Shown here piece after piece: positions 27,431 to 37,382 of a stretch of 64,000 bases of DNA. Numbering within the stretch: the stretch's first letter is position 1; the number at the start of each line of letters is the position of its first letter. Location: assembly GCA_002497075.1 (NCBI GenBank), contig DAML01000011.1:61696-125695 (forward strand). The letters are read 5' to 3'. The translations under genes were made by a program, and so were the position numbers. A model generated the notes under the pieces. The model saw only the letters and a program-made list of their open reading frames with translations, was not told where the DNA came from and made no database searches. The stretch comes from Methanomassiliicoccaceae archaeon UBA472 (GTDB lineage Archaea; Thermoplasmatota; Thermoplasmata; Methanomassiliicoccales; UBA472).

Positions 27431-29152
27431 TCACTTGACGTCCGGTATGTCCTCCCACTTGCGGCTCATCTTCATTGTCTTCTCGAACGGGTACGCCTGC
27501 TCTTTGGACTTGAACCGCAGCGCCGCGGCGATGAGCAGCAGAACGGACGTGACGATCATCAGGTACCCGCCGATCCCGAGACCCCACTTCACCTGTGCTG
27601 TTTCACCGCTCTCCGGGAGGTACACGTCCTCACTGCCGCTGAACGGTGACGCCTCTACGGTGTCGAACACCACCTTGGCATCCTCTACCCCGGTCACCTC
27701 GGCCGGGAAGTAGACGTACAGCCCGGATAGCGATACTATGATCGACAGAATGACGATCACCGGCAGCAGCATGAGGATGCCGCGGGAGAGGTACTTCCTG
27801 GCGATCTTAGCGTCACTGACGTCTATGGTGCCCAGTAGCAGGAATATCAGCGGCGTGATCAGGAGTATGCTCAGGGGGATCGGAAGTGCCGTAAGTTGCA
27901 CGAGGCCGACCTCGGGGTCCAGGGTGTTGACCATCAGCCCGTTCATTCCGTCTATCACAAGCACGTCCTGGAACCCTTCCGTGGTCAGGTACGGCGAGTC
28001 GATTGACAAAGATACCGCGTAGTAGGGAAGGAACACCGCGATAACGCCAATGACCAGAGCTATCAAAGCCAGGGAGTTGCTTGCCGCCCGCACCTTGTTA
28101 ACCTTGAAATCCAGTAGACCGAGGTAAGGCATGATGAGCTCGCCCAGCTTCCGGCGGCGGTAGATGCGCCAAACAACGAAGAGCACCAGAAGGACGAGTA
28201 TACCGATGTACATCCAGACGAATAAGGAGAAGAACAATTCCAGGGTCAGCAGGTTGATGTTCAGCTCAGAGGCGTTTTCGCTCCAGTATTCGCCATTCCA
28301 CATAACCCCGTCCTGACGGTAGACGGGTCCTTGCGGCCCAGCCTGGCCTACGACGGAGTCACCGCCCTCGTTGCTGCCCCAGCGGCCCATGAAGGTCAGC
28401 CAGGACTCACTTCCTGAGAGCATGATGATGCTGTAGTCGTACGACGTCAGCTTTTTGTCGTCCCCGCACTCGTCGTTCGCAAGTCCGAGAGCGCCGGAGT
28501 AGGAGCGGTAGTAATTGGCGTGACTGCCCCGGGCGACGTATACCTTGTAATGATCATCGTCCCTCTCCACGTCAGCCCATTGAGCGGTGACCCCGCTCTC
28601 GTGCTGGCTGAACGTCGTGGTGACAGGTTCAAGGGAAGCGTCCAATATGACCTGGGTCATCTCCCAGTCGCCTTCGTGACGGTTGAGGTTGCCGTCGTTG
28701 AAGTAATAGAAGGTCCAGTACTGGAGAATGGTGTTCGCGCCTGAGTACTGAACGCGGCAGTAGATCGAGTACCCAAGCGTTCCCAGGTTCTCCTGGTAGT
28801 AGTCAACTATCCCGTCGTTGCTGTTGTTTCCCAGTCGGTTGTCGAGATAGTGGGCAGTGCTGTAGTAGGTGAGCTCGGACGAGGTGACGCTTTCATCGAC
28901 CAGAACGTGAGTTGTGCCGGTGGTCATGTTGAGGTCGCAAAATGTGACGTAGGTCTCGATGTCCACTGGGTACAGTTCTTCATCGCCATGGAAGTAGTAC
29001 CGGGGAGAGAAACGTTCGGCGAGCGCTGCTTCCTCCAGGGGTGTGAGAGCGCCCTGTCCTCCACTGGGGACCAACAGGACGCTGAAGCTCATGACCAGGA
29101 GCATGGCCATGGCAATAGCTATTGATCGAGATCGGGCGGATGTAAAACGCAT
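27431..29152 (-). CDS. Secreted/membrane protein with a Vps62 (DUF946)-like domain
   Basis: This is a 573-residue protein. A signal peptide or first helix (about 10-28) precedes an exported domain (about 35-295) with RHEGDWEMTQV and ARGSHANYY. These two motifs are characteristic of the Vps62/DUF946 family and resemble the metal-binding HxDWE motif of necrosis-inducing (NPP1-like) toxins. A membrane helix follows at about 308-332, then a loop, then four more helices with an extracellular loop near the end (about 350-560). The role is unknown; the exported domain with its conserved His/Asp/Glu may bind a metal and a lipid or glycan. It is monocistronic with its own terminator. Confidence 0.7.
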   Translation of the reverse strand: MRFTSARSRSIAIAMAMLLVMSFSVLLVPSGGQGALTPLEEAALAERFSPRYYFHGDEELYPVDIETYVTFCDLNMTTGTTHVLVDESVTSSELTYYSTAHYLDNRLGNNSNDGIVDYYQENLGTLGYSIYCRVQYSGANTILQYWTFYYFNDGNLNRHEGDWEMTQVILDASLEPVTTTFSQHESGVTAQWADVERDDDHYKVYVARGSHANYYRSYSGALGLANDECGDDKKLTSYDYSIIMLSGSESWLTFMGRWGSNEGGDSVVGQAGPQGPVYRQDGVMWNGEYWSENASELNINLLTLELFFSLFVWMYIGILVLLVLFVVWRIYRRRKLGELIMPYLGLLDFKVNKVRAASNSLALIALVIGVIAVFLPYYAVSLSIDSPYLTTEGFQDVLVIDGMNGLMVNTLDPEVGLVQLTALPIPLSILLITPLIFLLLGTIDVSDAKIARKYLSRGILMLLPVIVILSIIVSLSGLYVYFPAEVTGVEDAKVVFDTVEASPFSGSEDVYLPESGETAQVKWGLGIGGYLMIVTSVLLLIAAALRFKSKEQAYPFEKTMKMSRKWEDIPDVK

Positions 29153-29271
29153 GGACGATCATTTATCGGTGATAATATCAAACTTATCAGAGATGGGTGG
29201 TCGTGCCCAGTGCATCGGAAATAGATCGGTCGACGCTGTCGGGACATATGGACGGATTGGCCATGTGGGTA

Positions 29272-29282
29272 AGCTTTAAATC
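29272..29282 (+). promoter_or_regulatory. TATA box of tRNA-Gly
   Basis: GCTTTAAATCC at 29272-29282 lies about 27-37 bp before the mature 5' end at 29309, the expected distance for an archaeal stable-RNA promoter. Confidence 0.55.
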
Positions 29283-29308
29283 CAATTACTCAATACCGAG
29301 AAAAGCAC

Positions 29309-29381
29309 GCGGGCGTAGTGTAGCTGGTTATCACTTGAGCTTGCCAAGCTCATAACTCGGGTTCAAATCCCGGCGCCCGCA
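29309..29381 (+). tRNA. tRNA-Gly (anticodon GCC)
   Basis: This is a 73-nt cloverleaf. The acceptor stem GCGGGCG (29309-29315) pairs with CGCCCGC (29374-29380), with discriminator A at 29381. The anticodon arm TGAGC-TTGCCAA-GCTCA exposes GCC, which reads GGC/GGT. The T arm TCGGG-TTCAAAT-CCCGG is standard. CCA is not encoded. A T-rich tract follows (29382-29406) and acts as terminator. The AT-rich helicase gene begins its 3' end just 23 bp after the tRNA, which is a classic integration position. Confidence 0.97.
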
Positions 29382-29403
29382 CTTTTTGACTCTTTTTCAG
29401 TTT

Positions 29404-31311
29404 TTATTCATCTCGTTTGACATCAAATGCGGTAACGGATAATATGTGTTCACCGATAATATCTGTTGATTCAAACCCGTAAAGGATCTTTGCTCCAGCT
29501 TCAACTATTGCATTAAAAGTGTCGTAGGTTCCTTCGGGGGGAACAAAAATAATCATCCCGTCTCTCCCTCTAGTTAGTAGAACTCGATAACAATTTTTCG
29601 TCACTTGAAATGGATTTTTAGACTTGTACCGCACCCTCCCTTTACTAATCCATTTATCCTCATAATAATAGAAATCGTTACCCCAGCATACAATGGGCAT
29701 ATCTAACTCCAAGCCTTGACATTGAAATTCGGTTGTGGGAAGGCGTAGACTGCAACAAGAGTTCAATGAACTAGGAGGATCGTTGAACCAAGGGCCAATC
29801 AATAACCTCTGCATAGAATAGAAGTCATTGTTTACCCCAAACTGAGTAAGATTTTTTGCTTTCGCCGAGCAAATTAATCCATAACGTTTGTCTTCGCAGG
29901 AATCGTATCTTTCCTGAGCGTATCTTTTTGCGACATCAATATCCTGAGTCACATAAATGTTGAAATTTTCATTTTCAATATTAATCGAATAATCTCTTGC
30001 TGTTTTTAAATCCCCATTCAATAGGGCTTCTACCCATTTGTCTACATCTTCAACTAGATGAGACCTTAAGGTGACGGTCAAGTTTAGGGACTCATTCACA
30101 ACCACCTTAATCGCATCAGTGAAAAGGTGTTCAATTTTCTCGGGACAGTGTACGATCCATTTTGCTTTGGATTGAGCGATGGCATCATTCCATTGCTTAA
30201 GTCCGCCCTCCTCACCGAGGTGTATTTCCTGACCTTCGCCGATGAGACCGACATTAAGGGTTCCTTCATGGCGCTTCGCTCCAATCGCCAAGAAATCCAT
30301 TGGTTCGGAAATTGCGATACCACGCATTTCGCTTGCACGCTCAGTATCCCAAGCTCTTTGTGCCTCATCGAAAATAATGATCTTCTCGTCTGGAAGTTTA
30401 GTATTGTTTCCTCCATATTCTTTTAGAAAACCGTGAACGTCTTGAACGAAAACCTTACTTTTTAAGGTGTGCTGTAATACTTTAACCAAGGGCCCGTTTC
30501 CTGATAGAAATACTGCAACTGGTGTTTTATCATCCTTTTGTAAAAGATAAACAAGTTGCAAACCTACCAATGTTTTTCCAGATCCCGGGACACCTGTGAC
30601 TAAAGCCAAATGTTTTTCACCATTCTCTTTTGCCGCCCTAGCGATCTTCACCAATTCATTAACAGCATCATTGACTCCAAGGCTCTCTGCCTTCCTAATT
30701 TGAGGTAGTGGTTCATTTTCAAATATTAGTTTAGCTGCTGATATCAAGGAAGGTAGTGGAGCGTAACGACTATTGATCCATTCTTCAGAATCAATGGTCT
30801 TTCCATTCGCCATAACATTTAGAATATTGTGTAGTTGATCTGGAGAAATTATCGTAATGCCTTGAGCAGATTCCCTTGCGTCATTCATTAATGTCATGAG
30901 AAGTAGGGGTTCGAATCGCACATTATGCGAACCTGCATGATAATTTGATAAATCACGAACGTAGGCTTTCAGCTGGTCAATGTGTTGTTGCTCAGGCCTT
31001 TTCATATCCTTACATTCAATGATAAAAATTCGATCATCGGCAATAACAAGAATATCTGGCCTTCGACCCCTTTCCCGAGGCAGTTCGTATTCGAATACTA
31101 AATACCAATCAGCAGCTTTCTCATTAATCTCCAATAACAATGGTAGCTCTTTTTGTAAGATATTGTATTCATTTTCCCAGGCTTTTATCTGAAGGAAAGA
31201 TGGGTTGACATTAACACATCTTAAATTATGCTTTTTAAGAGATTCAATAAATTCGGAAATTGAAATTTTTATATACTTAATAACTGGGCCACGCCAACCT
31301 AATTTATCCAC
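29404..31311 (-). CDS. PD-(D/E)XK nuclease fused to DUF2075-type helicase
   Basis: This is a 635-residue protein. The N-terminal part (about 60-115) has RRPDILVIADDRIFIIECKD: an Asp and an ExK pair in the spacing of PD-(D/E)XK nucleases. The middle has Walker A VTGVPGSGKTLVG (about residue 240) and Walker B IIIFDEAQRAWD. C-terminal helicase motifs include TTEFQCQGLELD and VLLTRGRDGMIIF, as in DUF2075/Schlafen-like superfamily I helicases. Base composition is clearly more AT-rich than the flanks and codon use differs, so it is likely acquired. It starts at a GTG (31311) with a TATA-like stretch upstream and ends beside tRNA-Gly. A genome-defence role is plausible but unproven. Confidence 0.8.
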   Translation of the reverse strand: MDKLGWRGPVIKYIKISISEFIESLKKHNLRCVNVNPSFLQIKAWENEYNILQKELPLLLEINEKAADWYLVFEYELPRERGRRPDILVIADDRIFIIECKDMKRPEQQHIDQLKAYVRDLSNYHAGSHNVRFEPLLLMTLMNDARESAQGITIISPDQLHNILNVMANGKTIDSEEWINSRYAPLPSLISAAKLIFENEPLPQIRKAESLGVNDAVNELVKIARAAKENGEKHLALVTGVPGSGKTLVGLQLVYLLQKDDKTPVAVFLSGNGPLVKVLQHTLKSKVFVQDVHGFLKEYGGNNTKLPDEKIIIFDEAQRAWDTERASEMRGIAISEPMDFLAIGAKRHEGTLNVGLIGEGQEIHLGEEGGLKQWNDAIAQSKAKWIVHCPEKIEHLFTDAIKVVVNESLNLTVTLRSHLVEDVDKWVEALLNGDLKTARDYSINIENENFNIYVTQDIDVAKRYAQERYDSCEDKRYGLICSAKAKNLTQFGVNNDFYSMQRLLIGPWFNDPPSSLNSCCSLRLPTTEFQCQGLELDMPIVCWGNDFYYYEDKWISKGRVRYKSKNPFQVTKNCYRVLLTRGRDGMIIFVPPEGTYDTFNAIVEAGAKILYGFESTDIIGEHILSVTAFDVKRDE

Positions 31312-31435
31312 AAAAATATAAGAGAGTATTAATAGATATAATTGTTGTTCAATTTAATTAATTATAAAAACATTTAATTTACAACTAATCAATGACAATG
31401 ATCGAACAGATGATTGGATTTCTCATTCAATCATT

Positions 31436-31900
31436 CTAAAAAGGCAGTTGGGGATTCTTCTCTAGAATGGTTATGTCAAAGCCCTTTTCAATCAAGCGTT
31501 CGATTACACCATCGAAGATGGTCGCGTCCATCTTCGGAGTCCTTGACAGTATCCATAGGTACCGTCGTGACCCCTCACTGATCACCGCATACTCGTAATC
31601 CTTTCCAATCTCGATGATCCAGTAATCCCCAGCGAATGGCCAGAAGAAGCTCACCTTGAGCTTGGCATTGGTCTTCTTATCAACAACCCATGCCTTTCCC
31701 TTGGCGATCTTGAGCTTGCCATTGAAGTCCCCTACGTATCCGCTGTTCAACACCCTGACCTTTCCGTTTGGAAGCAGTGAATATGTCGCTGTGATCCCGA
31801 CCAGACCGTCCTCGAACCTCTGCGGGAATTTCGCTATCTCGTACCAGGTTCCCATGTACCGTTCGATGTCAACATAATCCACGGTCTTGAGCTCGGACAT
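31436..31900 (-). CDS. Lipocalin (bacterial Blc-like)
   Basis: This is a 154-residue single-domain lipocalin. The first conserved region is MGTWYEIAKFPQRFE (GxW motif). Later strands read YWIIEIGKDYEYAVIS and YLWILSRTP, which match the second and third lipocalin conserved regions of Blc/apolipoprotein D. There is no signal peptide or lipobox, unlike E. coli Blc, so it appears cytoplasmic. Lipocalins bind small hydrophobic molecules such as fatty acids. Proteins of this family are mainly bacterial and eukaryotic, so transfer into this archaeon is likely. It lies next to the AT-rich helicase gene and ends in TAG. Confidence 0.9.
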   Translation of the reverse strand: MSELKTVDYVDIERYMGTWYEIAKFPQRFEDGLVGITATYSLLPNGKVRVLNSGYVGDFNGKLKIAKGKAWVVDKKTNAKLKVSFFWPFAGDYWIIEIGKDYEYAVISEGSRRYLWILSRTPKMDATIFDGVIERLIEKGFDITILEKNPQLPF

Positions 31901-32266
31901 TTCAACGGAACCACATACCCTTGTCCAAACATAAAATGCGTGCGACGGACCATTTCGATGGCCATTAACGCGGAAAATATGAATCGGATAGCACCGATCG
32001 CCCTAATCTTAACGGCCTTCTAATTGAAGTTCTGGTCATGGGGTCAAGTTGAGACATTCTCGGCGATATTCTTGGACACTTTGACCTGGGTGAACCGCTC
32101 TCCCAATGCAATATTCATGATGTATCTGGACGTGAGCCGGTACTTCACCGTACGATATCCAATATTCCAGGTACCTGGAACGATCCATGGCGAGATTCGA
32201 CATATCGTTCGAGAAACTGATTGTTTTATACCTAGGCAACAACAATGATAATTCAAGGGGACCGCG
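31901..32266. promoter_or_regulatory. 366 bp divergent intergenic region
   Basis: No supported gene. A minus-strand TATA-like CATTTTATG (about 31933-31942) could serve the lipocalin. On the plus strand TTGTTTTATACC (about 32221-32232) lies about 36 bp before the Lon-like start and AAGGGGACC is the ribosome-binding site. Short open frames on the minus strand here are antisense or unsupported. Confidence 0.4.
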
Positions 32267-34669
32267 ATGATCAAGACCTTGCCACTTGAGGATTACCGGG
32301 CCGTTTACGATCCAAAGAAGGTAGATTGCGCCTCGACCGAGGGGATGAAGCCTTCGGACGAGATCATAGGACAGGAGAGGGCGCAGAAAGCTCTCCATTT
32401 CGGCCTGGGGATCCAGGAAAAGGGGTTCAACATCTATGTGGCTGGACTCCCTGGCACCGGAAGGAAGACCGCGGTCAATAATTTCCTTTATGAGCTGGCG
32501 AGCGGCAAACCGAAAGCGGATGACTGGATCTATGTGAACAATTTCGCCAACTCCTATGAACCGATCGCGATAAGGCTTTCGCCGGGCTCGGCCGTGCAAT
32601 TGAAGGCGGACATGGCGGCTTTTATCGAGGGAGCCAGAAAGACCCTGCCTAAGGCATTCGAGAGCGAAGATGCCGAGGCGAAGCGTCAGAGAGCCTTTTC
32701 CAAGCTCGGCTTGGAACGGGCGGAGATGGTCAAGAAGGCCAATGAGAGCGCGGAGAGACAGGGCTTTTCAATGCAGGTCGGGCCCTCTGGAATGATCATA
32801 GTTCCGGTCCTGGAAGGCAAACCGCTCAAAGCTGAGGATTTCGAGGCCCTCCCAGATAAGACCAAGGAGGAGATCGTAAAGAGCAGGGAAAAGCTCGACG
32901 CGGAGCTCCGGGTCATATTCCGCAAAGTAAAGGAGATCGACCTCAAGGGAATGGAGACCAGCTTGAAGCTCGGCAACGAAATAGCGTTCGAGTCTATCGA
33001 CCCGTTCCTTAAGGACCTTGAAGAAAAATACCGGGCCAACGGCGAGGTGCTCGAATACATACAGAACGTGAGGAAGGACATACTGGAGAACCTAGGGATC
33101 TTTTTAGGAACGGATCAGCAGCAAGCGGAGCAGGTCCCTCCCCAGTTCCGACAGTTCCTCGCCAAAGACCTCGCCTTCCGAAGATATGAGATAAACATCG
33201 TGGTGGATAACGGAAGCTCGGTCGGCGCCCCGGTGATCTTCGAGGAGACCCCCAGCTACCAGAATCTTTTAGGCCGATCGGAGAAGGAGGTGCAGTTCGG
33301 GGTCGTGACGACGGATTTCATGATGATCCGAGCTGGTTCGCTGCACAAAGCCAACGGCGGGTATCTGGTAATTCCCGTTCTGGACCTCTTCCGGTATCCG
33401 TTCGCCTGGGAGGGCCTCAAGTCCGCTTTGAAGACGGAAAAGATAAAGGTCGAGGAGCCGGGGGACCAGGCGGGATTCATATCCACCAGGGGGCTAAAGC
33501 CCAGGCACATCCCCCTGAACGTGAAGGTGATCCTGATCGGAACACCGGAGATCAACCAGATACTGCATCAGGGCGATCCAGACTACCCTTCGCTCTTCAA
33601 AGTGCGGGCGGATTTCGACCTTTCCATGGACCGCAACGATGATTCCGCCATGAAATACGCCCTCTTCATCTGCTCCCTCTGCAACAAGTTCAAGCTGAAG
33701 CACCTGGACAGCTCATCGGTGGCGAAGATAGTTGAATACGGCTCGAGGCTGGCCGAGGACCAGAGAAAGCTGTCCACCAGGTTCTCCATGGTGGCCGACC
33801 TGATCAAGGAGGCGAACTACTACGCCGCGCAGGACGGATCGAGGTACATCACCGTGCAGCATATCGAAAGGGCGTTGGAGGAGAAGCTCTACCGCTCCAA
33901 CCTGATCCAGCAGAAGATCCAGGAGTACATAGAACGTGGGATCTTTTTAATTGACACGGAGGGCAGCGCGGTCGGTCAGATCAACGGCCTCTCCGTGATG
34001 GGGTTGGGCGACTTCGCCTTCGGCCGTCCCTCGCGCGTAACGGCCAGCGTCGCGGTCGGGCGGGAGGGCATAATCGATATAGAACGCCAGGCGCAGACCG
34101 GAGGACCCTCCCACACCAAGGGGGTGCTTATCCTTGGCGGGTATTTGGCTGGTAAGTTCGCCCAGGACAAGCCTCTGACCCTCAACGCCAAACTGGTCTT
34201 CGAACAGAGCTATGGCGGTGTGGACGGCGACAGCGCCTCCAGCACCGAGCTTTATGCGATACTGTCTGCGCTTTCGGGCCTGCCCATCAAACAGAGCATC
34301 GCGGTCACCGGCTCAGTGAACCAGCGGGGCGAGGTGCAAGCCATTGGCGGAGTGAACGAGAAGCTGGAGGGATTCTACGAACTGTGCAAGGCCAGAGGAT
34401 TTAACGGAGAGCAGGGGGCGATGATCCCGGCCAGCAACGTCCAGAACCTGATGCTCAAGGAGGAGATACTGGAAGCGGCGAAGCAGGGCAAGTTCACCAT
34501 CTATCCGGTGAGCAACATCGACGAGGGTATCGAGGTGCTCACTGGCGTGGCAGCCGGCGAACGCCAGGCCGACGGCTCGTTCGAGAAGGACACGGTGAAC
34601 TATCTGGTCAATAAAAGGTTGCAGGAGATGGCGGAGACGGTGAGAACGTTCCAGATGCTCCCCCGATGA
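32267..34669 (+). CDS. Lon-like ATP-dependent protease (AAA_32/YcbZ type)
   Basis: This is an 800-residue protease. The P-loop is GLPGTGRKTAV near residue 60, with Arg where Lon usually has another residue, as in the AAA_32 family. A long coiled-coil insert (about 125-280) follows. The proteolytic domain has catalytic Ser656 in GDSAS and Lys699 in GVNEK; their separation of 43 residues equals that of E. coli Lon. The absence of the N-terminal LAN domain and the insert show that it is neither LonA nor the membrane-anchored archaeal LonB. It degrades damaged or regulatory proteins, presumably in the cytoplasm. It is monocistronic. Confidence 0.87.
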   Translation: MIKTLPLEDYRAVYDPKKVDCASTEGMKPSDEIIGQERAQKALHFGLGIQEKGFNIYVAGLPGTGRKTAVNNFLYELASGKPKADDWIYVNNFANSYEPIAIRLSPGSAVQLKADMAAFIEGARKTLPKAFESEDAEAKRQRAFSKLGLERAEMVKKANESAERQGFSMQVGPSGMIIVPVLEGKPLKAEDFEALPDKTKEEIVKSREKLDAELRVIFRKVKEIDLKGMETSLKLGNEIAFESIDPFLKDLEEKYRANGEVLEYIQNVRKDILENLGIFLGTDQQQAEQVPPQFRQFLAKDLAFRRYEINIVVDNGSSVGAPVIFEETPSYQNLLGRSEKEVQFGVVTTDFMMIRAGSLHKANGGYLVIPVLDLFRYPFAWEGLKSALKTEKIKVEEPGDQAGFISTRGLKPRHIPLNVKVILIGTPEINQILHQGDPDYPSLFKVRADFDLSMDRNDDSAMKYALFICSLCNKFKLKHLDSSSVAKIVEYGSRLAEDQRKLSTRFSMVADLIKEANYYAAQDGSRYITVQHIERALEEKLYRSNLIQQKIQEYIERGIFLIDTEGSAVGQINGLSVMGLGDFAFGRPSRVTASVAVGREGIIDIERQAQTGGPSHTKGVLILGGYLAGKFAQDKPLTLNAKLVFEQSYGGVDGDSASSTELYAILSALSGLPIKQSIAVTGSVNQRGEVQAIGGVNEKLEGFYELCKARGFNGEQGAMIPASNVQNLMLKEEILEAAKQGKFTIYPVSNIDEGIEVLTGVAAGERQADGSFEKDTVNYLVNKRLQEMAETVRTFQMLPR

Positions 34670-34686
34670 TCCCGTTCTTTGACCGC

Positions 34687-34875
34687 CTAGGAAAGGACGA
34701 ACAGGTAGGAATCTATCAGGACCAGGAACACCATCAATGAGGCGATATTACCCTTGACCTGCCTGAGAAGCCGGGGGCGTTGCCTGAGGTCGGTACGCAG
34801 CCCGGCGAAACCCACCGCCAACGGGATGAGCGAGAACAACAGGAACCACTGATAGTCCAATAAGTTCGATGCGTT
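34687..34875 (-). pseudogene. In-frame continuation of the UbiA gene after an amber codon
   Basis: Directly after the TAG at 34876-34878 the same frame continues for 62 codons to a TAG at 34687-34689. The peptide has two strong membrane helices, one around WFLLFSLIPLAVGF and one around ASLMVFLVLIDSYLFV, joined by a basic loop (RTDLRQRPRLLRQ). No start codon or ribosome-binding site precedes it. Added to the seven helices upstream it gives nine, the canonical number for UbiA enzymes. It is therefore either the true C-terminus reached by amber readthrough (for example as pyrrolysine) or the remnant left by a nonsense mutation or sequencing error. Confidence 0.7.
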
Positions 34876-35607
34876 CTATAGGTACAGCGCCCCAAAATAG
34901 GTCGTTCCCAGGGAGATCGACAGAAGGACAGCGTGATATGCTCTCCTTTCCCCGTACACGGCCGGCAGGTTCACCTTTCCTCCTTCCCGATCGCCCTGTG
35001 CATCCGGCATCTCCACGTTCAGAATGAAGAACACTCCGTAGGCCAGGAATGCCGGGGCCAGGATGAGAAAATTATGATCGAGCGCGTTCATGGCGGAGAT
35101 GTAGCCCATTCCGGGCATGAGCACGCCGGCCGCGAAAGCCGTCGAGAGCTCCCCCAGACCTCGGTACGCCAAACGAAATGGCGGGGCGGCATAGAAATAC
35201 CCTAGACCGTTTCCGATGAGGACCAACGGGAAGAAGTACCAGGGCGCAGCGAACCTGACCTGGAAATAGATGGCGATGAGCAGGGAGATGACGATGAGCG
35301 ATACGGAGATGACCAGTGCCGGCCTGGCAAGTTCCGGGTGAGCTTTCAATATCCCGCTTCCTCCGGAGACGACCGTGGGCGAATTGAAGGAGTCCGCCTT
35401 CTGATCGAAGTAATCGTTGCTGAGGTGGAGCGACAGGTGAGCCGTGAAAAAGATCAGATAGCCCAGGACGAACTTTTCCAGTTCGAGATCGGCGCCATAG
35501 GCCACGGCCAGAAGGAAACCCAGGATGTATAGCAATAACCCCGGTATCAGGAATCGCAGCCTGCAAAGCTTCAGGAATGACCTGGCCTGCCTCAGGACGG
35601 AACACAT
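34876..35607 (-). CDS. UbiA-family prenyltransferase, ends at an in-frame amber codon
   Basis: This is a 243-residue membrane enzyme. Prenyl-diphosphate-binding acids are in NDYFDQKAD (first Asp-rich motif) and DAQGDREGGK (second). Seven helices can be counted before the TAG at 34876-34878, whereas the family has nine; two more follow in frame after the stop. Substrate classes for UbiA in archaea include geranylgeranylglyceryl phosphate (DGGGP synthase), quinones and haem; the MenA-like layout cannot be assigned further. Start ATG 35607. The neighbours are the Lon-like protease and a DEAD-box helicase, which give no pathway clue. Confidence 0.82.
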   Translation of the reverse strand: MCSVLRQARSFLKLCRLRFLIPGLLLYILGFLLAVAYGADLELEKFVLGYLIFFTAHLSLHLSNDYFDQKADSFNSPTVVSGGSGILKAHPELARPALVISVSLIVISLLIAIYFQVRFAAPWYFFPLVLIGNGLGYFYAAPPFRLAYRGLGELSTAFAAGVLMPGMGYISAMNALDHNFLILAPAFLAYGVFFILNVEMPDAQGDREGGKVNLPAVYGERRAYHAVLLSISLGTTYFGALYL

Positions 35608-35747
35608 ATCGTGTAAGTTATCCCTCCTGCCCCGTTAGAACTTCGATATGCGGATCGGTCATGAAGATCGGCACACAATAAAGGCGGTACCCGAGGTATA
35701 ATAACTAACTTATTGGAAAAAGGATAAATGGACGGGCCAGGCGATCC

Positions 35748-37199
<1,452 letters not shown>

Positions 37200-37382
37200 C
37201 TCTTTGATGAAAATAAAAGCGAACTGTAAAGATAACAGACGATTTTGATTTCAATTGGTGGTTGCGATTCTGGTATATAAACATGCGTACCGAACAAGTA
37301 GTGATCGAGCGAGCCAATAACGGAACGACAAATCAATGCGGGAAGAACCTACCTGACGATTATCTAGTGTGAAGTGCTATTG

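Noticed and set aside
29404..29500. Second copy of the tRNA-Gly 3' end as an attachment repeat for the AT-rich island
   Set aside because: I looked for a repeat of GGTTCAAATCCCGG-like sequence between 31300 and 32300 and found none, so insertion by tRNA-type integrase is not proven.
32036..32599. 187-residue minus-strand ORF upstream of and overlapping the Lon-like gene
   Set aside because: It overlaps the start of a convincing protease gene, starts inside it, and lacks any recognisable pattern.
34687..34875. Independent small membrane protein behind ubiA
   Set aside because: No ATG/GTG with ribosome-binding site precedes the two helices and the frame is continuous with ubiA, so it is best treated as the UbiA tail.
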